Source: Clostridiales bacterium
GTDB taxonomy: Bacteria; Bacillota; Clostridia; Christensenellales; Aristaeellaceae
Assembly (NCBI GenBank): GCA_012523405.1
Contig: JAAYIN010000126.1
Span: forward strand, 1 to 64,000
Direction: 5' to 3'
DNA length: 64,000 bases
Of the stretch, positions 33,811 to 42,934 are shown one piece after another (positions within the stretch are counted from its first letter, which is position 1; each line of letters opens with the position of its first letter). The notes beneath the pieces are model-generated. The model saw nothing but the letters and a program-made list of their open reading frames with translations, was not told the DNA's origin and searched no databases. The position numbers were made by a program, and so were the translations under genes.

Positions 33811-34749
33811 TTGACGAAGAGCGGAGTCATTGCGATTGTTGGCGCAACAGCAAGCGGTAAAAGCAGCCTTGCGCTGGTGCTGGCGGAGAAGCTGAATGCC
33901 GAAATCATTTGCATGGATTCGATGCAAATCTATCGCGGGATGGACATCGGCACGGCTAAGCCAACAATGGATGAACAAGCCCGTGTGCCGCATCATTTGC
34001 TTGATATCATTGACCCTATGGAGCCCTTTGCTGTAGCAGACTATGTGAGATATGCTGAACATGCGATAGCGGATGTGACCCAGCGCGGCCGCGTCCCTAT
34101 GCTGGTAGGCGGCACAGGACTGTATTTGCAGGCACTGATGCATGGACTAGCGCTTGGCGGCGTGAAAAGCGACGAAGCGGTTCGCAGCAAGTTTGTTGAT
34201 ATTTCAAATGAACCTCAGGGCAACTTGCGCCTTTATTTCATGCTGGATGCAGTAGACCCAATCACAGCAAAGCGGCTTCATCCAAACGATGTTCGCCGTG
34301 TGATTCGGGCACTGGAAGTATTTGAACTAACAGGCATTCCGATGAGTGAGCAAAAACAAGACAAGCCTGATAAACCTTACGAAATATTCCCTATAGGTCT
34401 TTTGATGCCTCGTGAACTGCTTTTTGAACGGATCGCATTGCGCGTTCATCAGATGATGGCGGCGGGGCTGATTGCTGAGGTGGAGCAGCTCCTAAACTCT
34501 GGCATCTCTCCTGATGCGCAATCTATGCAAGGGATTGGCTACAAGGAAATGGTGCCAGTCATCAAAGGCGAGCAAACAACAGAGGAAGCTGCTGGTCAGC
34601 TGATTCTAAACACAAGGCATTTTGCCAAAAAGCAAGGCACATGGTTCCGCAAAGAAAAAGAAATCCATTGGATTGACGCGTTATCATCGACAAACGTCCA
34701 TGAAGCAGCATCTGCAATCCAGTCATTTTTAACCACTGAAAGGGCGTAA
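33811..34749 (+). CDS. miaA: tRNA dimethylallyltransferase MiaA
   Basis: Transfers a dimethylallyl group to N6 of A37 in tRNAs reading UNN codons, the substrate for MiaB. The P-loop GATASGKSSLAL, the DSMQIYRGMDIGTAKP tRNA/substrate motif, VPHHLLDIIDP and LVGGTGLYLQAL are all present. Length is 312 residues. The start is a TTG at 33811 preceded by AAGGAG. It completes a mutS-mutL-miaA block common in Bacillota. Confidence 0.96.
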   Translation: MTKSGVIAIVGATASGKSSLALVLAEKLNAEIICMDSMQIYRGMDIGTAKPTMDEQARVPHHLLDIIDPMEPFAVADYVRYAEHAIADVTQRGRVPMLVGGTGLYLQALMHGLALGGVKSDEAVRSKFVDISNEPQGNLRLYFMLDAVDPITAKRLHPNDVRRVIRALEVFELTGIPMSEQKQDKPDKPYEIFPIGLLMPRELLFERIALRVHQMMAAGLIAEVEQLLNSGISPDAQSMQGIGYKEMVPVIKGEQTTEEAAGQLILNTRHFAKKQGTWFRKEKEIHWIDALSSTNVHEAASAIQSFLTTERA

Positions 34750-34753
34750 CACA

Positions 34754-35995
34754 ATGAAAACGATTGTAAATGCAGCGGAGAAACGCTGTTTACCTATATT
34801 TGAGAAGATTGATGAAATCGCGCTGCACAATACGGAGCGGGTGCTTTCAGCTTTTCAGAAGCAGCGAGTAGCATCGCGCCACTTTGCTCCGACAACGGGG
34901 TATGGCTATGATGATGTGGGTCGTGATACGCTGGAGAGGATTTTTGCTGATTTGTTTGGTACACAAGCAGCCATTGTCCGTCCTCAGATCGTGTCAGGGA
35001 CGCATGCGCTCTCCGTGTGCTTGTTTGGTATGCTGCGCCCAGGCGATCATTTGATTTATGCCACAGGTGCACCGTACGATACGCTGGAGGATGTCATAGG
35101 CGTGCGCGGCTGCCCTGAAGGGTCGCTCAAAGAAATGGGCGTGACGTACTCCGAGGTCGAACTAGACGAGAGCGGAAGCCTTGATCTAGATGCTATCAGA
35201 AAGGCAATTACCCCCAATACGCGCCTTGTGGCGGTGCAGCGCAGCTGTGGATATTGCGCACGCAGAAGCCTTATGCCAAGTGATTTTAAGCCGCTGAGTG
35301 ATATGCTCCATAATGAATTTCCGCATGCCTATATGATGGTGGATAACTGCTATGGCGAATTCGTTTGCGAAAATGAACCCTCGCATTTCGCTGCTGATCT
35401 TTGCGTGGGCAGTTTGATCAAGAATCCGGGCGGCGGACTTGCCCCTACGGGCGGCTATATCGTTGGCTCGGAGGCGCTGATTGAACGGATCAGTTACAGA
35501 TTGACCGCGCCTGGTATCGGCAGAGAAGTTGGCAGCTATGCGGGAAGCTATCAGCCGTTTTATCAGGGGCTTTTCATGGCACCCCATGTTGTGGCACAGG
35601 CCGTGAAGACGGCAATCCTTGCAGCAGCGATCTTTGATGGTCTTGGCATGAATACCATTCCGCGATTTGACGACGTTCGCAGCGATATCATTCAAGCGCT
35701 TGAACTGGGCGCACCTGAAAAGCTGATTGCATTTTGTCAGGGCATACAGATGGCATCGCCGATTGACAGCATGGCATTGCCAGAACCATGGGATATGCCT
35801 GGATATCAGCATCAGGTCATCATGGCGGCAGGTACGTTTGTCAGCGGGGCATCGATCGAACTCAGCGCAGATGCGCCTATGCGCGAGCCATATACCGTGT
35901 TCTTGCAGGGCGGCCTTACCTATAGCCATGGCAAGCTAGCCTTGATTCAAACGCTTGAGCATATGGCTAAAAAAGGTTGCCTCCAAACCCAATAA
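34754..35995 (+). CDS. ynbB: YnbB-type PLP protein (methionine gamma-lyase/aluminium resistance family)
   Basis: A 413-residue fold-type I pyridoxal-phosphate protein. The family sequences ASRHFAPTTGYGYDDVGRD, RPQIVSGTHA and the PLP-lysine region VGSLIKNPGGGLAPTGGYI (Lys aldimine in SLIKNPG) are visible, with VDNCYGEFV providing the cofactor Asp. Members are annotated as aluminium-resistance or methionine gamma-lyase proteins, but the reaction is not well established. The position after miaA is as in Bacillus. A terminator follows directly. Confidence 0.88.
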   Translation: MKTIVNAAEKRCLPIFEKIDEIALHNTERVLSAFQKQRVASRHFAPTTGYGYDDVGRDTLERIFADLFGTQAAIVRPQIVSGTHALSVCLFGMLRPGDHLIYATGAPYDTLEDVIGVRGCPEGSLKEMGVTYSEVELDESGSLDLDAIRKAITPNTRLVAVQRSCGYCARRSLMPSDFKPLSDMLHNEFPHAYMMVDNCYGEFVCENEPSHFAADLCVGSLIKNPGGGLAPTGGYIVGSEALIERISYRLTAPGIGREVGSYAGSYQPFYQGLFMAPHVVAQAVKTAILAAAIFDGLGMNTIPRFDDVRSDIIQALELGAPEKLIAFCQGIQMASPIDSMALPEPWDMPGYQHQVIMAAGTFVSGASIELSADAPMREPYTVFLQGGLTYSHGKLALIQTLEHMAKKGCLQTQ

Positions 35996-36019
35996 CGACG
36001 AGAGCATCTTTGTTCTTTT

Positions 36020-36064
36020 CCCTTCCCATGCATCATAGTTTATGCGTAGGGGAGGGATTTTTTT
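36020..36064 (+). terminator. Terminator whose 3' arm contains the next gene's ribosome-binding site
   Basis: CCCTTCCC (36020-36027) plus ATGCAT pair with ATGCGT and GGGGAGGG (36042-36056), with one bulged A and an eight-base loop, then seven Ts (36058-36064). It ends the ynbB transcript. The same GGGGAGGG is the best Shine-Dalgarno for the following gene, whose likely TTG start lies in the T-run. Confidence 0.83.
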
Positions 36065-36755
36065 GGAGCATCAAACGCAAGTGAGAAACATGAGGGTAAA
36101 GGATGAAAAGTCGCTGCTTAGTGAGCGCATTCAGACCAGTGCGACGCTCGTGGAGTATCCTAAGGAAAGCAGCTGGGGGAAACGATTGCTGCAAACGGAT
36201 AAGCTCATTCGCAATTTTGCCGTGGTTGGGGGACTGCTACTAACGCTGGTTGCCATCAAGAACACAGGTCAGCCGCAAGCGCAGAGCGTGTTTTCAGCCA
36301 TTCAAGAAAGCGCCGGAATGGAATGGGATGAAAGCCTAGGGAAACTTAGCTTTGTTGGGGGTTTCCTGCCGGAAGGCGTACAAGAGGTGTGGAGCGAAAC
36401 GGAGAGCATTTCGGTTCTCGCGCCTATTGTTGGCGAAACGGTACATGCATGGAGTGAGCAAGAGCCATATGTAGAATACATGAGCACGGTTTCGGATGTT
36501 CGTGCGGTTGCAGACGGAGAAGTGATGAGCATTGCCCATGGACTTGACGAGGAGCAGATCATTCGTGTGCGCCATGTGAATGACACCGAGTCGATCTACG
36601 GAAATCTCTCGTCATGCTATTTGGAAGTGGGAGACACGGTATATGCCGGTGATATTATCGCTAGCGTTTTGCCTGATAAGCCGCTCGCATTTGAATATCG
36701 AAAAGACGGGCGCTCGATTAACCCTGATGGTCTGCTTATCCCTCAAAAAGAATGA
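36063..36755 (+). CDS. spoIVFA: SpoIVFA-like membrane-anchored M23-type protein
   Basis: In Bacillus SpoIVFA holds the SpoIVFB protease inactive in the outer forespore membrane until engulfment signals arrive. This 230-residue product has a cytoplasmic basic N-terminus, one membrane helix (FAVVGGLLLTLVAI, about residues 50-65) and a C-terminal degenerate LytM/M23 fold (VRAVADGEVMSIAHG, GDTVYAGDIIASVL). The fold lacks the His and Asp set of active peptidases. The spoIVFB-like gene overlaps its stop, which supports the call. TTG 36063 is chosen for the GGGGAGGG six bases upstream; ATG 36042 and ATG 36090 are alternatives. Confidence 0.76.
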   Translation: MEHQTQVRNMRVKDEKSLLSERIQTSATLVEYPKESSWGKRLLQTDKLIRNFAVVGGLLLTLVAIKNTGQPQAQSVFSAIQESAGMEWDESLGKLSFVGGFLPEGVQEVWSETESISVLAPIVGETVHAWSEQEPYVEYMSTVSDVRAVADGEVMSIAHGLDEEQIIRVRHVNDTESIYGNLSSCYLEVGDTVYAGDIIASVLPDKPLAFEYRKDGRSINPDGLLIPQKE

Positions 36756-37591
36756 ACATGAAGACGAAAAAAAAGAATTTCCGAGTGAAAGTGCATCCGG
36801 CGGGGCTTATCATGCTAGCGGTTGCGTTCATCTTTAGTCCAAGCCATACGGTGCTTGCACTTGTGCTCGCATTGCTCCTGCATGAAGGGGCACATATGCT
36901 GATCATGCTGCTATTCGGCGTACAGGAATGCACGATTGAACTGACCCCTTTTGGCGGTATGGCAGACGTGAAAAGTTATGAGCGCCTTTCGTGCATGAAG
37001 CAAATTCTCATAGCAGCTGCTGGAGTCATCGTGAGCGGAGCAGCTGCTATGCTATGCTTGGTGTTTGCGCCAAGAACTTCTTTTTGGTATGCCTTCCTGA
37101 ATGCGAATTTCTCACTCGCCTTCATCAATTGCTTGCCCGTTTGGCCGCTTGATGGGGCGCGGGTGATCATGGCAATTGCGATGATATTCGGGGTGCAAAA
37201 ACCGATTCGCCGTATGATGCTCATCTTGGCGTATGTTTTGGGTGCTGCATTAATAGGGCTTGGGCTGTATGGTGCATGGCACGGATATATGAATTTCTCG
37301 CTTCTGCTGATTGGTCCTTATCTTTGCTATGCGGCGCATGAAAGTGCCATCGTTCAGAACTTAAGGCATGTTGAGCGCGCTAATGATGCAAGGGATAAAC
37401 TAAGCAAGGGGGGGGTCATGCCTGTACGTGTTTTGGCAACATCCTCTGAACCTACTTCGCATGATTTGGTAGGCGTAATGCTTAAAATGCCGCCTCAGCA
37501 ATTTCATCTGCTCTGCGTGGTTGACCAAAGCAATGGCCGAGTAGAAAAAGTGATTACGGAGCAAGAGATGGCAAAGCGAGTATTTTCATGA
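36752..37591 (+). CDS. spoIVFB: SpoIVFB-like M50 intramembrane metalloprotease
   Basis: A site-2-type zinc protease that in Bacillus cleaves pro-sigma-K in the mother cell. The 279-residue protein has HEGAH within the helix ALLLHEGAHMLIMLLFG, where the two His and the Glu form the zinc site, and the second metal motif PVWPLDGARV. About six helices are followed by a C-terminal CBS-like cytoplasmic segment (VMPVRVLATSS to VDQSNGRVEKVITEQEM), used for ATP sensing in Bacillus. It overlaps spoIVFA as ATGA. The substrate here is presumably pro-sigma-K, not shown. Confidence 0.85.
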   Translation: MNMKTKKKNFRVKVHPAGLIMLAVAFIFSPSHTVLALVLALLLHEGAHMLIMLLFGVQECTIELTPFGGMADVKSYERLSCMKQILIAAAGVIVSGAAAMLCLVFAPRTSFWYAFLNANFSLAFINCLPVWPLDGARVIMAIAMIFGVQKPIRRMMLILAYVLGAALIGLGLYGAWHGYMNFSLLLIGPYLCYAAHESAIVQNLRHVERANDARDKLSKGGVMPVRVLATSSEPTSHDLVGVMLKMPPQQFHLLCVVDQSNGRVEKVITEQEMAKRVFS

Positions 37592-37770
37592 ATAAAAAGT
37601 GTAACAAATATGAACAAAAGACTAAGTGACAAGATAGAAATGAATGGCAAGCCAAAAATACATAGTTGTATCAGCTTTATGCGATGAAAACAGGATTATA
37701 GAGTACAATTAATGCAAGCGTAGCTTGCGTTTTCGCATGAAATTTGCCATGATGTGGATATGAAAATTCA

Positions 37771-37799
37771 TAGACATTTTAGAATTGATATGATATGAT
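37771..37799 (+). promoter_or_regulatory. Promoter of the SpoIID-SH3 gene
   Basis: TAGACA (37771-37776), 17 bases, TATGAT (37794-37799) gives a good sigma-A-type promoter, with the predicted start site about 40 bases before the coding start. The 255-base gap from 37592 also holds a short GC-poor stem (GCAAGC/GCTTGC near 37718-37735). Confidence 0.68.
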
Positions 37800-37846
37800 G
37801 ATAAAGATTACGAAAGTATTACTAAATGACGGGAGGATGCTACTTC

Positions 37847-40800
37847 TTGTTAACAAAACACATGAAGAATATACGAAAGATAGCCATCACCTTGTTGTTA
37901 ATCTCGGCATGCCTAATGCCAAGCTTCAACGCAGTTTTTGCAGCATCCATTGATGATGTACAGGTCATGTCAGCTCCTTTAACGAGAAAATCCAGCACAG
38001 CCAACGGGATGGTTCGAGTATATCTCTCATCCCTTGGAAGCCCTACAACGCTTGATCTAACGGCCGTTGGCAAGTACAGCATCAACGGCAATACAAATCA
38101 AACCATTTCCAGCGGCAGTAATCTGACTGTCAATTTTAGCACCTCAACAGGTGCAATCACATTGACTCATAATGGTATCAAAACCAATATGGGAACCTAT
38201 TTTGCACTGCGCAGGCATAGCACAACAGGCAGCAACGGAATGAAAATCGCACAATCAAGGGAGAGCAGCAATCCATATCCGGGGGATATTTCTTTCCGCG
38301 CTGTCCAGCAGGGCGGCAGCTATAAGCTCTACACGGTTGTGCATATTTATATTGAGAACTATCTCTATGGTGTGCTTCCTTATGAAATGGGTAACTCTAG
38401 CAATATTGAAGCACTCAAGGCGCAAGCGGTTGCCGCTCGTACCTATACGGTCAATCGAATGCAGAGCAATGCGTCAGGTACTTATGATGTGGTGGATACC
38501 ACAAGCGATCAGGTATATCGCGGTACGCCATCAGGCAATGCAAACTGCGTGGCAGCGGTAGACGGTACAAAGGGCATTGTGATCATGAATGGATCAAACT
38601 ACACCGCTACTTATTATTCTGCGAGCAATGGCGGACAGATGGAGTCTATCAAGAGCATATGGGGCAGCACAGGGTATGATTATTTGGATGTGAAGGATGA
38701 TCCTTTTGACTATGCCAATCCAAGCTCTGTTGTAAAGAAATCGACGGTATATGCTGATCTTAGCAGCAGTTCAAATAATTCCTCATTAATCAGCTTATTA
38801 AAGAGCAAAGTCGCTTCGCAGTTAGGCACATCAAGTGGAAACGTGACGCTCACAACCCTAAAAAGTGTGACGCCGCATACGCCTAAATACGCATCTCCAA
38901 GCAGACTATATACCAAAATGGATTTCACACTTGCCGCAAATGTCAATGGTGCGTCAAAAACCATTACGGTTACCTGCGATATCTTCAGCGAGCTTGAAAG
39001 CATGCTCTCCATGAGCATTCAATCATCCAAAAATGAGCTTTGGAGCGTACAAAAAAGCGGGACAAGCTATGTTTTGCAAGCAAGGCGCTACGGTCATGGT
39101 CTGGGCATGAGTCAGCGCGGTGCGATGTACATGGCAAAGCTCGGCTATACTTATGACCAGATTCTGGGGTTTTACTACACGGGATGTAAAAGAGTCCAGC
39201 AGAGCTTTACTAACACCATTTTGGACGATATGGGGTCTACGCAAACCACGGTGGAAGACCCAGCAAGTATTGACGATGATGACCAAGGCACATGCAAAGC
39301 AACGGTCAAGCTTGTCAAAGCAGATGCAACGCTTGCTATCCGCACGGAAAAGTCCACCTCTGCTGCCATAATCGGCACAGCAAGCAATGGTGCTATGCTA
39401 AATGTGCTATCCAATGACGGCACATGGTGTTTTGTGCAATACGGAAACCTCAAAGGGTATGTACCCAGCAATGCGCTGAGCATCACAGGCACTCCCTCCA
39501 ATGAAGAAGGAAGCGCCGCAACCATTCTTGGATTTGTGACTGTTACAGCAAATGATTTTGTCAACCTGCGTTCCTCTGGCAGCATGAGCGGCAGCGTGGT
39601 GTCTACCGCACCTGCAAATGCAGTGCTCACAGTGTTTAGCAAGGATGGCTCTTGGGCGCATGTGCAGTATAATGCCACGGTCGCCTATGTGAACACCAAT
39701 TATGTGTCAGCGATTACCTCTACATATCCATCCAACGTTGTTTCAACCGGTAATGCAAAAGCAACGGTGAAAACTGAGGATGGAACGGGTACGGTCAACA
39801 TGCGCGGGTCGGCATCGACAAGCGGCAGCGTTGTAGCGGAAATTCCCCATGGAAGTGAAATCACGGTTTTGTCTGATGACGGTTCTTGGAGCTATATTAG
39901 CTATAATGGCATCAATGGCTATATGATCTCAGAATTCATACTGTATTCGGGCGAGAGCCTTGAAAACGAGAACCCGCAAGGCGGAAACGAAGGGGAGACG
40001 GGTGGATCAGATCCTACAGAGACAAACGAAACCGGAACTGTTATTTCATCAGGCGGCAGCTTACGCGTATCGCCAAGCGATGATGCGGAATTGATTGCAC
40101 AGGTTCAGGGCGGAACCACGGTAACGGTTACTGAGCGCGTGGCGCCTTGGTGCGCTGTTACCTATGCAGATCAACAGGGGTACATGCTGCTTGCTGAACT
40201 CACTTTTGAAATGGAAAATGGCGGCGATGATGGAAACAACGGCAATCAGGGAGAGGCTGTTTCCAAAGCCGTTGTCACAACATCGAGTGGTTCGTTGAAT
40301 ATGAGAACGGAAGCCAAAGCAGGCAGTCAGATTATCACAACCATTCCGCGCGGCATGGAAATAGAGGTTACGCTCATCGGCTCCACTTGGTGCGGGGTTC
40401 GCTATGCAGGATATAATGGCTATGTCATGACATCCTTTCTGACCTTTACCCAAGGCGAAGGCGAAACAGGCAGCGGAGAAGGCGAAACAACAGCGATCGT
40501 GACCACAGAAAGTGGAACGCTTAATTTACGCATAGAACCAAGAGCGGGCAGTGCCATTCTGCGCACCATTCCACGCTTGGAAAGCATTGTTGTACATGAC
40601 CGCGGAGCATTGTGGAGTCAGGTGACCTATGCAAATACAACGGGTTATGTGATGACTGTTTTCCTTACATTTAGCGATGAAAAACAGCCTGACCCTGAGG
40701 AACCCACAACGCCAGGTGATGGCGATGGCGAAACCGGCGAGGGAGACGGCACAAATGTTAATGATCCCGATGAGCCCATCACGCCTGATCCGGGCGATGA

Positions 40801-42184
40801 TGAATCGACATACGCTACTGTGACGACGGCTTCAGGACCGCTGAATCTCAGAAGTGATCCGCTGCCGGGAAGCAGAGTGCTTGCACGCATTCCCAAGGGT
40901 ACAACGATTTTAATCACGCAGCAGCACGCAGCGTGGAGCGAAACGACCTATGGCGGACAAACAGGCTATGTGATGAATTCATTCCTTACATTCAGGCAGG
41001 GAAAACCAGAAGAACTCACGGGCGATACGGCTGTGGTGACAACGGTATCCGGTTCGCTGAATCTGCGAATGGAACCATCAACAGCTTCTGGTGTGCTAAA
41101 GATGATACCGCAGCATGCAACAATCAGCGTGCAGCAGCGCGGCTCAACATGGTGCTATATTGCCTATGAAGATGTATTTGGTTATGTAATGACAGAGTTT
41201 TTGACGTTTAATAATGCACAGGTTGAAACCGAAACAAGCGGTGAATCGAATACTGAGGACGGCAAAGCGGAAGAAAGCACAGCTGTGCAAATGGCATATG
41301 TCCAAACTGCTTCGGGCGGACTCAATCTAAGAATTTCGCCCAATGGTCGGGTTGTGCAAAGCCTTCCGCGTGAATCCTCCGTAATCGTGATCAGCTATGG
41401 CGATTCATGGTGCGAGGTGCAGGCAGGCCAAATCACAGGCTATGTGATGACTCAGTATTTACGATTTGAAACCGCTACTAACCAAAAGCAAGAAACGGAT
41501 GCAGATCAATCATCCGAAGGAACAACAGGCGAGAATGACGATGCGGCGACTGAGTCAGAGACAGACGACGGAAGCAACGAAAAGATTGATGAAGGTGAAA
41601 GTACCGCGGCAACTGCTTGGGTTGTCACATCATCAGGACCGCTCAATCTTCGTTCAGAGGCTTCCAGTGATGCAGGGGTGCTTGTGAGCATACCGCGCCA
41701 TGACAGCGTTAGTGTCATTCAATCAGGCGCTGTATGGAGCTATGTTTCCTATCATGAGGTGCTTGGCCACGTGATGTCGGAATACCTAAGCAGCGAGAAA
41801 CCCAGTGAAGCAGCTCAGCAGCCCGCAGCAAATATAGACGATGATCAGAACTCAGGTGTTGAGCCTTCCGTTGATCAAGGGAAAACAGAAATAGATGACG
41901 GCACAGATCAAGAAGACGATCAAAATCAAGAACCTACCTCATTGCCCGAATTGATTCTTGACAGCACAATGTGCGAGGTGGATACAGAGACATTTGCGAT
42001 TGTTATGCCACCGGAAGGCGAACTGAAGATTGATGCATGGAATCAATGCAAAGAGGATAGCGAGAAGGTCTTGTCACTTACTTTGGGAGATGGCGTAGAG
42101 GTTCTCATGCATGGCGAAGAGTGGTGCATGATTGAATTCATGGGTGAGCAAGGTTATTGCTTGCTTAAATACCTAAGCATATAA
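37847..42184 (+). CDS. Giant secreted SpoIID/LytB-domain protein with 10-11 SH3b repeats
   Basis: SpoIID is a lytic transglycosylase acting on peptidoglycan during engulfment. This protein of about 1445 residues has a signal peptide (residues 9-35, ending FNAVFAAS) and a SpoIID domain. The domain's motif IENYLYGVLPYEM (near residue 169) holds the likely catalytic Glu; AVAARTYTVNRM and YYSASNGGQMES follow, then GHGLGMSQRGAMYMAKLGY. From about residue 485 come ten clear bacterial SH3 repeats (pattern SG-LNLR-x-GSVL-IP-V-W-V-Y-GYVMT-FLTF) and a degenerate eleventh at 1376-1445. Acidic Glu/Asp/Gly/Thr linkers join them. TTG 37847 is chosen for GGGAGG ten bases upstream; ATG 37862 is possible. SH3 domains probably bind cell-wall peptides. 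It is far larger than sporulation SpoIID (about 340), so I do not give that symbol. Confidence 0.88.
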   Translation: MLTKHMKNIRKIAITLLLISACLMPSFNAVFAASIDDVQVMSAPLTRKSSTANGMVRVYLSSLGSPTTLDLTAVGKYSINGNTNQTISSGSNLTVNFSTSTGAITLTHNGIKTNMGTYFALRRHSTTGSNGMKIAQSRESSNPYPGDISFRAVQQGGSYKLYTVVHIYIENYLYGVLPYEMGNSSNIEALKAQAVAARTYTVNRMQSNASGTYDVVDTTSDQVYRGTPSGNANCVAAVDGTKGIVIMNGSNYTATYYSASNGGQMESIKSIWGSTGYDYLDVKDDPFDYANPSSVVKKSTVYADLSSSSNNSSLISLLKSKVASQLGTSSGNVTLTTLKSVTPHTPKYASPSRLYTKMDFTLAANVNGASKTITVTCDIFSELESMLSMSIQSSKNELWSVQKSGTSYVLQARRYGHGLGMSQRGAMYMAKLGYTYDQILGFYYTGCKRVQQSFTNTILDDMGSTQTTVEDPASIDDDDQGTCKATVKLVKADATLAIRTEKSTSAAIIGTASNGAMLNVLSNDGTWCFVQYGNLKGYVPSNALSITGTPSNEEGSAATILGFVTVTANDFVNLRSSGSMSGSVVSTAPANAVLTVFSKDGSWAHVQYNATVAYVNTNYVSAITSTYPSNVVSTGNAKATVKTEDGTGTVNMRGSASTSGSVVAEIPHGSEITVLSDDGSWSYISYNGINGYMISEFILYSGESLENENPQGGNEGETGGSDPTETNETGTVISSGGSLRVSPSDDAELIAQVQGGTTVTVTERVAPWCAVTYADQQGYMLLAELTFEMENGGDDGNNGNQGEAVSKAVVTTSSGSLNMRTEAKAGSQIITTIPRGMEIEVTLIGSTWCGVRYAGYNGYVMTSFLTFTQGEGETGSGEGETTAIVTTESGTLNLRIEPRAGSAILRTIPRLESIVVHDRGALWSQVTYANTTGYVMTVFLTFSDEKQPDPEEPTTPGDGDGETGEGDGTNVNDPDEPITPDPGDDESTYATVTTASGPLNLRSDPLPGSRVLARIPKGTTILITQQHAAWSETTYGGQTGYVMNSFLTFRQGKPEELTGDTAVVTTVSGSLNLRMEPSTASGVLKMIPQHATISVQQRGSTWCYIAYEDVFGYVMTEFLTFNNAQVETETSGESNTEDGKAEESTAVQMAYVQTASGGLNLRISPNGRVVQSLPRESSVIVISYGDSWCEVQAGQITGYVMTQYLRFETATNQKQETDADQSSEGTTGENDDAATESETDDGSNEKIDEGESTAATAWVVTSSGPLNLRSEASSDAGVLVSIPRHDSVSVIQSGAVWSYVSYHEVLGHVMSEYLSSEKPSEAAQQPAANIDDDQNSGVEPSVDQGKTEIDDGTDQEDDQNQEPTSLPELILDSTMCEVDTETFAIVMPPEGELKIDAWNQCKEDSEKVLSLTLGDGVEVLMHGEEWCMIEFMGEQGYCLLKYLSI

Positions 42185-42190
42185 GGATGT

Positions 42191-42934
42191 ATGATGAAAA
42201 TACAGCTAAAAGAGAACGAACGAATTGACGACCTGCAAAGAAATGGACTCAGCATTATCCAAAATGATCAAGCGTTTCGCTTTGGCATGGACGCGGTGCT
42301 GCTTGCGGATTTTACGCGCGTGAATCCACGAGACAAAATTGCGGATATGGGAACAGGAACAGGTATACTGCCGCTTCTCCTAAGCCAAAAGGAAGAAACC
42401 GCTGCATTCCATGCCTTTGAGATTCAACAGGAAATGGCGGAAATGGCGAGTCGGTCAATGATAATGAATGAACTAGAAAAGCGCATATCCGTTCACGCAA
42501 CGGATATGCGCCAAGCGACAACGGTGATCGCGCGCGAAAGCATGGATGCAGTGGTATGCAACCCACCCTATGGGAAACACGGCGCAGCGCTTAAGAGCGA
42601 GACACAAACGGTTTCCATTGCGAGGCATGAGGATGAGTGTCAGCTCGGTGATATCATCAAGTCCTGCGCAGCGGTGCTCCGCAATCGCGGCAGGCTTAGC
42701 ATGGTATTTCCTGCGCAGCGTATGCTTGAACTGCTGGACACACTGAGAAGCAGCAGGCTTGAACCCAAGCGCATTCGGATGGTTTGTGCAAAGGTAGATC
42801 GTGCGCCATATTTAGTACTTGTGGAAGCGATGAAGAATGCACGTCCGGCGCTTCTTTGGATGCCTCCGCTGGTGGTATATCATGCGGACGGAAGCGAAAC
42901 GGACGAGATTCATCGGATTTATCACCGCGCCTGA
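42191..42934 (+). CDS. trmN6: tRNA1(Val) (adenine-37-N6)-methyltransferase TrmN6/YabB family
   Basis: A SAM-dependent N6-adenine methyltransferase of 247 residues. The opening FRFGMDAVLLADFT, the SAM motif ADMGTGTGILPLLLS and the catalytic NPPY in DAVVCNPPYGKHG identify the YabB/TrmN6 group. In E. coli the enzyme methylates A37 of tRNA-Val1; the target here is inferred. It starts seven bases after the SpoIID-SH3 stop with AAGGATG upstream, and its end overlaps the convergent flippase gene by 13 bases. Confidence 0.88.
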   Translation: MMKIQLKENERIDDLQRNGLSIIQNDQAFRFGMDAVLLADFTRVNPRDKIADMGTGTGILPLLLSQKEETAAFHAFEIQQEMAEMASRSMIMNELEKRISVHATDMRQATTVIARESMDAVVCNPPYGKHGAALKSETQTVSIARHEDECQLGDIIKSCAAVLRNRGRLSMVFPAQRMLELLDTLRSSRLEPKRIRMVCAKVDRAPYLVLVEAMKNARPALLWMPPLVVYHADGSETDEIHRIYHRA

